Origin: Eudorina sp. 2006-703-Eu-15 | Lineage: Eukaryota; Chlorophyta; Chlorophyceae; Chlamydomonadales; Volvocaceae | Length of the DNA: 64,000 nucleotides | Assembly: GCA_003117195.1 (NCBI GenBank) | Contig: BDSI01000017.1 | Coordinates: 788,538-852,537 of the forward strand | Direction: 5' to 3' | In this document: positions 1 through 10,195 of the stretch, piece by piece | How positions within the stretch are numbered: position 1 is the stretch's first letter | Layout: the number at the start of each line of letters is the position of its first letter | Translations under genes and position numbers: made by a program | Notes under the pieces: model-generated | Told to the model about the DNA's origin: nothing | Databases searched by the model: none | What the model saw: only the letters and a program-made list of their open reading frames with translations

Positions 1-523
1 GGAGATTCCATAAGAGCAACGTCCTGAAAAAGCCAAGGCCGTCAGCGACGCAAGCGACGTAACCACCCGTCGTGCCCCCTCTGCATGTTGCCTCTATTGC
101 CACAGCACACTGTAACAACAACACCGAGATCTGCTGCAGTCCAGCTCCCAAGGTTCTAGGGATGTAGATTCCGGTACCCGCAATCTTCTCATCTCGTTGC
201 CAGTGGAAGGGCAGATACGGCAGCTACCTCCATGCAGCCAGCCTTGCGAGGATGCTATGTACGACATAAGGCTCCTGATTGGCGAATTGCGGGGCGATGG
301 TAACATGCCCAAGGAGCCTAACCAAACCCCTTCGTGCTAGGATTCCGTACCGTATGCATAGACAAGACACACCGTGCATCGCCATATGGGCGGGGCCCGG
401 CTGGAATGCCACTCCTCCACGGATGTGTGCGTGTATGTACAGCACGCAATGTCCGCAAGAACGCACCCAGTCACCCACCCACGCACCACACCGAAATTAT
501 TTGCCGTACTGCCTGCCGTACAC
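1..523. other. 3' flank of the first PAN-module gene, no gene seen
   Basis: No open frame here shows family resemblance or paired splice sites. The last 20-30 bases before the downstream stop codon resemble the matching flank of the paralogue ending at 3415, including two TGCCGTAC octamers at 502 and 514. This part of the 3' untranslated region was therefore probably copied with the gene. I saw no clear TGTAA signal on the minus strand. Confidence 0.4.
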
Positions 524-1351
524 CTAATACCTGACGTACAGGCAGGAGCCAGTCTGCGTGACTATCGGGCTGGCGGAGTTCTTGAGGCAGCTGCTGCCGC
601 TCACTGACCACGTGAAGGCCTGGCAGGCATTGTTGGAGCTGCAGGCGGTGGCGAGGTCCGGGATGGTCATGGCGCGGCAGCCGCCGGGCAGGTCGTAGTC
701 GTGGGGGATGTACTGGTTCGTGTAGACCGTGTAGCCAGCCTGGGGTGGGCAGTCTGCGCGCCGGCAGCAGGCAGGGCACCAGGGCACACGGGCGGATAGT
801 TTCAGATGCTTCTACGTTGCGACTACCGCATGGGGGCCGGGCCGCTGCCGGAGGAGGCGCCCTGTGCTAGCTACACACCACGCCATCGGGTCGTCGCTCA
901 AGCTAGCACCTAATTCGGCCACGCTGGCCAGATCGCGTTACCCGCGGAGCCCTGTATGTGCGCGGCAGCAATTACAAACCCCACGCGACACGTGACAAGT
1001 AATCCTCGGCAACCAGCATGTGCGAAGGAAGGAAGCAAGATCGAGTGCACCGCGTGCATGAGTACTAACCGCGCGAACCCGGTGACATCGAATCAGGTGC
1101 AGGCCCGCCGCCGCGGTGCGCGAGCAAGCACTCGGTTGGTTTGCGCGCAGGCACTATCCGAATGTTCGTGTCGTTCAGGTTGCTGGGTCGATGCGCATTA
1201 TTGAGGCGAATGAGCGATCGATGTCACCAATCAACTTACATGTCTGCGCGACGGCGGAGTTGGGCCCAAGGAGCGCCAATAGCGCCACCAGCAGCAGCAG
1301 GAGGGCCGAGCTGGAGACCGCGACCAGCAGCAGGGAGCGGCGGGACGCCAT
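524..1351 (-). CDS. Small secreted protein with one PAN/apple-like module
   Basis: Two exons, 1351-1240 and 753-524, joined by a phase-1 intron (GTAAGT donor, GCAG acceptor), give 113 residues. Residues 1-35 are a signal peptide: it opens MASRRSLLL, has a Leu/Ala-rich core and ends with AVA before QT. The 78-residue mature chain is a single six-cysteine module (CP..GY, PGGC, ATAC, NACQAF, SCLKN, GSCLYVRY) ending at TAG. The spacing and the ACQAF...CLK core match PAN/apple-type domains, which in other proteins bind carbohydrate or protein ligands outside the cell; the ligand here is unknown. It is a near twin of the gene at 3415-4143. An upstream in-frame ATG at 1375 is possible, but the paralogue starts at the MASRR position. 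Confidence 0.72.
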
Positions 1352-3414
1352 CGTCAGGACGGAGCTGTATGTCACAGGGAAAAAGAAAGAAGTGAAGATC
1401 TGGGGTAAAGCGCTGGCTTCCCAAGGAAGTAATAACGGGACGTTGCGGGGAAATGCTCACCAAGCGAACGAGCGCAACGACGTCGCAGGATGCCAGGCAG
1501 CAGAGAGCAGACCGATCGCGTCTCGGGTGGAGTGAAGGCGAACGCGGGGGCTGAGTTGATCCAGAATCGCTCACCAGTATAAAATTGACTACAGCAGTAT
1601 GTAGGCGGCACTCCTTTAATATGCGGCCAGCAGGCGTCGTAACCTCTTGGCCGCATGTGGACGAGCGAGGAACATCGTTGCGTGCATCGTTCGCTGCCTC
1701 CCTCGTTCGCAACCTTGGAGCCGGAAGGAAGCCAGACTCACTGACGCTGGCAAGCGAGATCCAAACATTCGAGGGCAGCTGCCGGGCTAAGCGCATTTGT
1801 GGATGCAGATACCAACATTGAGGTGCGAGGTCGAGGTTTCTGCGAATACTACTTCAATCTCCAACTCGGCTGTCGGCAGGCGGTACAAAGATTCCGAGGT
1901 ACGATGTTCGCCTCAATGGACTGGTATCGATAATTATTCAGGACGGCGCAACCGCAACAAATATATCTATAAATTCTTGCGTGCTGAGCAAAAATGATCC
2001 TCCTGAGCCGTGACCAGCCTCCTGACAGGCAGGATGAGGTGCGGCAATACATGGGCCGCTGACCCATGGGACGGTGGACGTACCGTAACGACCGCGAGAC
2101 GGGCAGCAGCGCTAAACCTGAAAGGTCTGTGGCGCTTCATGCGTATAGAACATAACGGCCTTGCTTCATTATCCGAGGAATTCTGCGAGGGATACTGCTC
2201 CTCCTGGGCAGCTTGCCAAAGAAGTGCTTGCTTGCAGTACATACCGTGCGTGGGGTCCACGGTATGTGGTTCTCAACCACTCATGCCGCACATATGCATA
2301 CACCCATTGATACTTTGCGAAGTAACAATTTGACCTTCACGGGTACGGAATCGCAGTTCTGCAGGTAAGGCCAAACTGATCTTTGCGGTATCCGGCTCTG
2401 CTGTATCCGACTGAAGATCACGTACGGTGCCATCCGACCCGATTCAGGACCGGGAATATCATGGTTTGGATAAAGACACGATCACAGCATACCCGAGTGA
2501 ATGAATGGATGAATGAACGTGACAGCGGACCCTGAAAAGGGCTCAACCGTGTGTACCAGGGCAAGCCCCAGCAGGTCCCCCCGATTGTTAAGTTAGACAA
2601 CCCGGTAGGACGACCCGGTACGTCGGTAGGTAGGGACTTCTACCTACGCCTGAGTGTTGGCCGAAAACGGATGGAATCGATCAATTGCATGCTTGCTGCT
2701 GCTGCGGCTGACACATGAGCCGTCAGCCTTTACTGACAGATAAGTAATCAGCAGCCGCGGAACTGTGATATCTGGCGGGCGGCGGGCGGCGGGAACGCAC
2801 GCGCACGCCACCGCCCTTCACAGTCTTGCGCAAACTCGCTGCAATTACGCACGGCCAGCACGTATCGACGGAGTAAAAGAAGTCGGCAAGTGCACCTCCG
2901 CTACGACGACGCCCGGGCGCCGCTCTCTCCAGCTGCAGTCTGCTGCTGCAAAAGGGAGTGCTTGCAACCATATGCAGTGTACGCCCCAGAAGGCAGCACG
3001 TCGGGTGACAGATACATAGACTTGCTCGACCCTTCGCAGCCACATAATCTTCCACGCCCAAAAGGTGGGTAGAGAGAATAAGTATATGGGTAAAGGCTTT
3101 CACAAATCCGTTTACACCGTTACCGTGACATCTCATTGTTGCTTGTGTGCCCGCGCGGGACATCTGATCCACCATCCCAAACTTCGGTTAACGTACGTGG
3201 CATGGGGGAACATAAAAGTAACCTCGCCACGGTCAGCGGAAAATCTCACCCTCGGATAGCTCAAGATATCCCAACAACAGACGTCTTCCATACAGAGCAA
3301 GCAGTAGCTATTGTGTTTCTGCCGCCGCACACCCGTATCATTTACCCGCGCGAACGCATCCCGCCACGCATCCATGCATCACCTCATATGTCTGCCGTAC
3401 TGCCTGTCGTACAC
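1352..3414. other. Intergenic region between the two single-module genes
   Basis: I see no convincing gene. The region carries one copy of the dispersed repeat end (ACAGCGGACCCT, 2522-2533), preceded by GAATGAACG-type repeats. A TTACA at about 3112 would read TGTAA on the minus strand, about 300 bases downstream of the next gene's stop, and could be its poly(A) signal. Confidence 0.35.
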
Positions 3415-4143
3415 TTAATACCTGACGTACAGGCAGGAGCCTGTCTGCGTCACTATCGGACTGGCGGAGTTCTTGAGGCAGCCGTCACCGCTGACGGACC
3501 ACGTGAAGGCCTGGCATGCCTCGTTGGAGCTGCAAGAGGTGGCGAGATCCGGGATAGTCATGGACCGGCAGCCGCCGGGCAGGTCGTAATCGTGGGGGAC
3601 GTACTGGTTCGTGTACACCGTGTAGCCAGGCTCGGGGGGGCAGTCTGCATACCGACAGCGCCAACCGGCCGGGCACGCACAGCGGGGTGCGAGTGAAAGG
3701 GGGGTGGAGGGAACGCTCCCGAACGGGCGAGGACGCGGAATGCGAATGCGCATGACTGGAGGGAGTCAATTGATTGGCGGGAGGCGGGGTCCGCTGTTAC
3801 GTTCATGCATTCATTCGTTCATGAAGCAGGTCGCTCGTTAGTATCCAGGGCCGCAGGCAAAGCCTGGGTAACGCACATCGCGCGCGAGCTACCCTGCAGC
3901 AGCTCGCGCGCGATGTGCGCCCGAGTAGGGGAACATAGGTATACCGGCCATGCACATGCACACCTTGCACAAGCCACAACGACCCGAACAAAAGAGTTCT
4001 TCGTTTTAGGCAGGGCGATGCTGCGGCAACGTACATGTCTGCGCGACGGCGGAGTTCGGGCCCAGAAGCGCCAATAGCGTCAGCAGCAGCAGGAGGGCCG
4101 AGCTGGAGACCGCGGCCAACAGCAGGGAGCGCCGGGACGCCAT
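3415..4143 (-). CDS. Small secreted protein with one PAN/apple-like module (paralogue)
   Basis: Exons 4143-4035 and 3644-3415, joined by a phase-1 intron (GTACGT donor, GCAG acceptor), encode 112 residues. The signal peptide again starts MASRRSLLL and ends AVA-QT. The mature part is one six-cysteine PAN-like module in which the segment around PHDYDLPGGC and the ending GSCLYVRY are almost identical to the gene at 524-1351. The introns differ in length (390 against 485 bases), so this is a tandem duplication whose introns have since diverged. A secreted or extracellular-matrix role is inferred from the signal peptide and disulphide-rich module. Confidence 0.72.
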
Positions 4144-4860
4144 CGTCAGGACTGCAGATGAGCAAAGCAAGCGCTCTGGGCTGGGCTGGCCCGAAGGATG
4201 GGCAGGGCGGGCCTTCTTGACGGCTTACGGAGCGGAGTTGATGTTTGCGGATGCAACCTTCACAGCAGCAGAAGTGACTCTGTGGGTGCAATGATCTGGA
4301 AGGAACTGCGCGATGCCTCTCCGGCTGACTAATGCGTTCCTCTGAGCAGATGCGACGCGCTACCTTTCCTGCAGAGCTCAGCTGCTTCTTGGACGCGCTT
4401 GGGCTCGAGTGGGTTGCCTTGGACAGCTCGTGCGCACCGCAACGTCCTTCGCCTGTTCGCGTTGAACCTCGTGTGTGTCAGCGCTCGTTCCAGGGACCAT
4501 GGACCGACCTGCAGCTATTACGGTACCTGCCTATGTCCACAACGAGTCGCCTACGATGCCGGTAAAGATAGATCAGGGCAGCGAACTTCGACGTACGCAG
4601 CTGTGCGCTTTGTCGCAAACAAACCCGTGATCACAGACAAATTGATGGGATCCGCGGTATCGTCAATCCATTCCCATGCCTTGCCAAGCGCCATCCAATG
4701 AGCCCTCTCAGCTCGTTTTGATGACACCGACTGCCTGAAGCACATGATGTCACAGCCGGCAAGCAGGTATCGTAACTGTTTCATTCTACCGGTACCGTCC
4801 GCGACCCGACGGGGCCACACGTCCACCACCGGACGACATACCAAACGCTCGCGCACAAAA
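4144..4860. other. 5' flank of the single-module gene, no gene seen
   Basis: Ordinary mixed-composition DNA upstream of the minus-strand start at 4143. No frame here shows family motifs or splice support. Promoter elements could lie here, but I cannot point to a specific one. Confidence 0.3.
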
Positions 4861-5560
4861 TCATTTTTGTTTCTTGCATGATATATGTAAATATATCATG
4901 CCGTTTCTGAGGCATTGGTTCCTGTAACTCGGCCGGATTGCTTTTTCTGCTATTATTCAGTCATCATTCTCATTGAAAAAATATAAATTTATTGGCAGTC
5001 TGTGTGCTTAATTGCCGTTTCCTTTATCCCCTGGCTGCACCGCTCGCGCACAGCTCGACGTATCGCGACAACTCATAGTGAGGCGGGCGTTTCAAGAGCC
5101 CTCAACAAACGTTATAAATTTAAAACTTGCTTCTCATGTTTATAATTATTATATTATCTATGACTTGATACTTAACTGATAAGCAAAATCCAAGGTACGG
5201 GTCTACCGTAAAGGGGTGTGTCCCACGTCCCAAACATCCAAGGGGTCCATGCAGCATGTCCTTTCCCGTCAACCAGAATTGTTTGAAATAGACATTACGT
5301 TTTACAGTAAATTGAATTACTAATATATTGTGTAGATGATTGAATTTTGTTGTTGGAAATACCATAAACGCTGGCCCACCATTACCGATAAGACGGGCCT
5401 TTCGCCAACGGCTGTATGATTTGGCTCCTAATGCCTTGCGGATGACGGCATTATACAAATGAAATTTAATCCTGTCTTAATTCATTGGCCTTGCGAGCCT
5501 GCGCGAGTCCCACCTCCCACGCCACCTACTCACAGCCATACCCAGCTTACAATAAGCATG
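4861..5560. other. AT-rich island in GC-rich DNA
   Basis: Base composition drops abruptly to AT-rich, with runs such as TTATAAATTTAAAAC and TAATTATTATATTATC. It includes a perfect 10-base inverted repeat, CATGATATAT and its complement around GTAA, at 4877-4900. The flanks are GC-rich like the rest of the window. Composition this foreign points to an inserted mobile element or an organelle- or virus-derived fragment, but I recognise no terminal repeats or family. Confidence 0.5.
5120..5458 (-). CDS. Unidentified ORF inside the AT-rich island
   Basis: An open frame of 112 codons occupies most of the AT-rich island. Its product is rich in Ile, Asn, Lys, Phe and Tyr (for example VIDNIIIINMRSKF at the end), quite unlike the Ala/Gly/Pro-rich proteins of neighbouring genes. 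It has no signal peptide and no motif I can name. The AT-rich codons could reflect a sequence acquired from an organelle, virus or mobile element, or simply chance openness in low-GC DNA. No splice sites or promoter are evident. Confidence 0.25.
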   Translation of the reverse strand: MYNAVIRKALGAKSYSRWRKARLIGNGGPAFMVFPTTKFNHLHNILVIQFTVKRNVYFKQFWLTGKDMLHGPLGCLGRGTHPFTVDPYLGFCLSVKYQVIDNIIIINMRSKF

Positions 5561-6213
5561 CAAACGGTCAGGTTGTGTAACTAACTAACTCTTTCACCGC
5601 ACGAACCCGCCGTACGCCCAACATTGGCTACAGCACCCCGCCGATCTGCTAACATACATAGACGAAACGGACAAAATTGAGCGAACAACACCCCAAACAA
5701 TTGCGTTGAAATTCAACTGTGCCAAAAGAAAGAGTCCCTCAAAGCAAGCGTGCGTGGGATTTTGTAATGTAACCGTTACAAGGTGGACCCGTATCCCGAC
5801 CGGGTGTTCCAACGGGCCCAGATAGCTCGTAGGTGCCTCGTCTCATCAGGTCTAATCAACCGGGATACGACATACCGCCATTCACCGTAGGAGCACGTCA
5901 CGCAGGCCAATGCAGTAAAGACGGGTTGGGAAGAGCCGAGCCAACACGCCAAAACAACCCTAGGCACATGGAGTACATGGATTTGCAGACGGACAGAGGA
6001 CAGCCCGCCGCAGAGCACCCACAGTATCCGTCTTAGCTGCCGAGCATAACGTACCCACCCATGCATGCTGTCCGGCCATGTACAAGCGATTCCGCACCAG
6101 ATGGACAGACGTCCACTACCTCAGTCATTATGGCCCATACACATCCCTGCGCGGGTGCGAGCACGGCCAGGGCGCATCGAATGTCTAAACCCTCCAACCT
6201 CCGACACCTCCCG
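5561..6213. other. 3' flank of the three-module gene
   Basis: No gene seen. A TTACA at about 5774 reads TGTAA on the minus strand, roughly 440 bases downstream of the stop at 6214, and is a possible poly(A) signal. Confidence 0.3.
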
Positions 6214-8062
6214 CTAATACTTCACGTAGAAGCAAGTTCCTGGCGCCTGGACGGCTGGCGTGCTCGCGCTCTTCAGGCAACCCAGCCCTTGCGAGTCGAT
6301 GCTGAAGGCCTGACACGCGGTGTTGCTGTTGCAGGAGACCGCGGCGTTCGCCGTGTAAGCGGGTTTGCACGGCATCAGGTTGTCGGTGTTGTCCACATCT
6401 GCGTACGGCGTGTAGCCGCTGACGCCGGGGCAGTCTGTGTGGTGGATGAGGAGCGGGGGATGGAGGGACACGGAGATGGGTGCTCATCGAGGGATATTAC
6501 GTAGATGAGATGTGCTGAGGTCACTGCCTGGGAAGTCAGTACGGCTAAGAGGCGAACCTGCTGACCAGGAGTTCCCACAGAGGACCTGAGGGCACCTGCT
6601 CGCTTCGTTCGCAAGGCGTGTTGAGCACAAGTTTGCCATGTGCACGCCACGTGTCGTGTTCCCGCTGTCACGTGATTTGCACTTTTGCAGGCCTCACTCA
6701 GTGCCTTGTGACAACCATTGGACCTTGAATTCTTAATTATGTGACAGTTGGACCTTGATCGGGGCGTTGGCCCGTATGAGTTTTTGAACGGTGTGGGCCT
6801 GCGCACCCGCAACTGTGCAACACTCACTCACACGCGACCACTCACTGCGGCCGCTCACGTACATTCGCGCCGTACACTCACTCACACACACATTCATCCA
6901 ACACGCGGCAAAAGGCGAACACCGGCAACCATCGGTCCCGCAAACCACGCGGTACGGTACATACTTGTTGGTGTAGAAGGCGTCGGAGTCGGTGCAGGAG
7001 TCGGTGGAGGAGTCGGTGGAGGAGTCGGCGGGGCACTAGCGGGCTGGGGACTCGGCGGCGGGGCTCCTTGCTTGACGTACCAACACGTTCCCTTGGCGGG
7101 GGAGGCGGGGCCGCTCACGCCCTTCAGGCAGACTCTGCCCTGATCCGCGGGCGCGAAGTTGAATGCCAGGCACGCGGGGTTGGCGTTGCAGGCACTGGCG
7201 GCGCAGCCGGTATCCGCGGGGGTCCAGCAGGGGTAGATGTCGTCGTGGAAGTGGTCCGCATCGGTGGACACGTCGTAGCCGTTGACGGCAGGGCACGTCG
7301 CGGCTGCTGGACAGTACGGCGGGCAGCAGGGTCAAACGATATTCAGGAACGCCGGCCGTAAATCCCTGGACAGATTGCCAGTGCCCTACCCGTCAGGCGA
7401 CGCACTGTTGTCGGAATGTGCAATATGGACAAGGTTGGCCTTCTCATTCGTCCAACGGCAGCCTACTTGTACGGCAGTTTCTTAGATACCCAAATTAATG
7501 CAACGGCCACGCCAACTGTCCCGGGCGTGATGCGTGGCTAGGGTTATGTTACTATTAAGGATGTTACCGCGGACCCCGGATATGTGTCGATAGGTTATCG
7601 TATTTTGCAAACCCGCGTGTTGTTGGTGGGCTTGGCTGGGAATGGACGGATGGACTCACCTGGCTGCGGCGAAGGAGCCGGTTGGGGCGAAGGGGAAGGC
7701 GGCGGCGACGGCGAAGGGCTTGGCGAGGGGGCGGGCGCCGGCGATGGGCTGGACGGCGGGGGGCTGGGCGGCGGAGGACTGGGCGACGATGTCCCTAGCC
7801 GCACGTACAGGCAGGTCCCCGTGGACCCGTATGCGGGGCCGCTCACGCTCTTCAGGCAACCGCTTCCCGAGTAGTCGACGGTGAAAGCCTTACAATCGGG
7901 CTGACTGTTACATGCGGCAGCCGCTATGTCCTTGTCCATGGGACGGCAGGAGGCGATGTCGTTTCCCGGGATGTAGACGTTGGGCGTCGCTTTGTACCCC
8001 GTGACATCGGGGCAGTCTGCGGCGGGCCGCGGGGGGCCTCAGTTTACACACGCATGCCGTCG

Positions 8063-8122
<60 letters not shown>

Positions 8123-8882
8123 TGGGTGTTTGGGTTCAGGAGACCGCGCACTGCCGGTCCGATGAAGTGCCCCTTTGTCCCATTTTCCATCCGAGGGGAC
8201 CTAGGGCGGCCCTATCTGGTCGTTCTTGGTGTTCCGCGGCGCTTTGGCGCGGCGGCGTCTCGAACTCTCATTGCTTTGTCGGCAGGGACGACCCGCTGGA
8301 CGTTCATTCTCCTACCCTTTCATTGCACACAATGTGCCTGCGCGCGCATGAGCAACCAAGTTTGACCGGCGTTCGTTGAGCCGTTGACTAGCCGTGGTCC
8401 GTCCCCCAGTCCGCCACACCCCTGACGTCCTGCCTAATAATCCAGCGCCGGGCCGTCATGTCATCACACAGGCATGAACCGGCAAGCGTTGGGTTTTCGT
8501 CGGCCCCTCCGCATCAGACAGGAGGAACAGACGGTGCTGCTGGGCCCACGGGTCAAGTACTGCATTTGATGCCGATCCATCCAGTGCATTGAACTGGGGC
8601 TTCACACGCACGCACTCACATGCCGATGTCCATCTCGCGCTTAACTGGGGCTTCACACGCACGCACTCACATGCCGATGTCCATCTCGCGCAGAGTGCTA
8701 CACACTACTCACACGCACTCACATGTTTGTGCGGCGACGGAGTTCCAATGGATCGCCAGCAGCAGCAGCAGAGCCGCGCACCACTGGGTCGCGGCGTGGC
8801 TCAGCCGCTGGTGGCTGCCACGCACCGTCGCCGCTCCCCGACTGCCATTGCTACTAACGGCAATCTTACGCCACACGTTCAT
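6214..8882 (-). CDS. Secreted matrix-type protein with three PAN/apple-like modules and Pro-rich linkers
   Basis: Four exons (8882-8723, 8016-7660, 7303-6965, 6434-6214), all split in phase 1, give 358 residues in one closed frame. Exon 1 is a hydrophobic leader (core ALLLLLAIHW, ending VAAQT) with a rather long N-terminal stretch, so a shorter start is possible. Exons 2-4 each hold one module with the CP..GY, C-x-AF and CLK/GTC landmarks. Module 1 is followed by about 45 residues of SP/PPSP repeats and module 2 by PPTP/PTP repeats. In volvocine algae such stretches are typically hydroxylated and glycosylated in cell-wall proteins. An extracellular-matrix role is the natural inference. Intron 1 contains a 51-base tandem repeat that carries copies of the splice donor. 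Confidence 0.7.
8061..8124. repeat. (CGTG)16 microsatellite
   Basis: Sixteen uninterrupted CGTG units lie within intron 1 of the three-module gene, about 45 bases from the acceptor of exon 2. The tract is likely to vary in length between strains. Confidence 0.9.
8592..8691. repeat. Tandem 49-base direct repeat in intron 1
   Basis: Two identical 49-base copies (8592-8640 and 8643-8691) begin AACTGGGGCTTCACACGC. The segment CACTCACATG inside each copy recurs at 8715-8725, where it forms the true exon 1/intron 1 border on the minus strand (CAT|GTGAGTG). Each copy therefore contains an imitation 5' splice site. Confidence 0.85.
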
Positions 8883-10195
8883 GATGATGATCTCCGAACG
8901 CGTGCGTGGTGTAAGGGATTCCGAATGCCTCTCGCGAATTTGCTTCCAAACAAGGAATTCTTTACTTGTTGACCAAGTACTTCTTTCATGCCCGTCAAAG
9001 GTTCCAGGGCGGGGGCGTATACCTTGGTTATCTCTCCAAGTTAGTGTACCTAGGAAGCGGTGTCACAAGGTGGCAGTGGGTCACGCGACCGAGGATCGCT
9101 GTACGACTAGTACGACTTGCCCGGTTCTCGCCCGACGCTGTGCGTGCGCCCTCGCAATCCACCTGATGAGAGACCGAACGGCCTTGTCGCGCATTGCCGA
9201 CGACCCGAACGGCGAAACCCCCAAGAAGAATTAGAGCAAAGTTAAATGTTTGATTGAGCAAATAAATGTTACAGCGGACCAGCAACGAAAGCGACCCCCG
9301 TGCTGTCCCCCGCAGCAGCGGCGGGTCCCCGATCAAAACCATAAATCATAACAATGAAATTGAAGGTGCTTTCGTCTGTTAGCTAGATCGGAAGCGCATG
9401 AAGTTGACTGCTGTATGCATCGCTGCGGCGGAGCTCTGTCCAGGCACGGCGCGAAGTGCTGTGCGTGTAGGCTTCCGCACTTCGGCGATTGCGTGCTGAT
9501 GAAGACGAACGTGTTCGTCGCGGCACGTTTGATCGAGTGCTGCCGTGCGTGCTATGTATGTGCGTGATGATGTAGACGACGAACGAAACGGCCGGGAACG
9601 ATTTACAGCCCACAGCTGGGGGTGAGCGTGCGTGTGCTGTGTGGACGGATGAATTGTAAACCTTCACACACAGCGGACCCCCGAAGAGGGAACGATCATC
9701 ATCGGTGCGGACCAGCTCTATCTGTGATCCAATCGCACGTCCAAATCGGTAAGTTAGCCCGCAGTACGTAGTCGGCGATGCTCCGAAGGCGGGAAAACGA
9801 AGCAAACAGCAAGTGGTGGCCAAGCAAACACTGCATTCTGCGACGCACGCACATGACCAGCCCCCCGCATTTATCCCGTGTATCCTTCCGTGTGCTACCA
9901 GGTAGGGACAGGCGTGCGAGAATGGCTAAGAAAAAACAAATGAGCGAGGACCGCGCAGCTCCACGCCTGCCTGCCTGCTTCTGCCGCTGCCCATACATCC
10001 ACGCACACGTACGCGCCTTCATCCTGGCGTGCAGCGAACTTCTACACATCGCAACCCAGCCCTAACCAGTAAATAGTCAGTTTCCCAGACATACATACAT
10101 GCATCTACCTCATGTGCGTATGTATGTGTGTACGGCACGTATAACACATTGATGGGCAAACCTGTATGCGGTGCACGTACAGCGGTCCCGCCTAG
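8883..10195. other. Intergenic region with two dispersed-repeat ends
   Basis: No gene is supported. Two copies of the dispersed ACAGCGGACC motif lie at 9271-9280 and 9670-9681, the latter continuing CCCGAAGAGGG. A GTACGGCA octamer occurs at 10130. The upstream part should contain the promoter of the gene starting at 8882. Confidence 0.35.
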
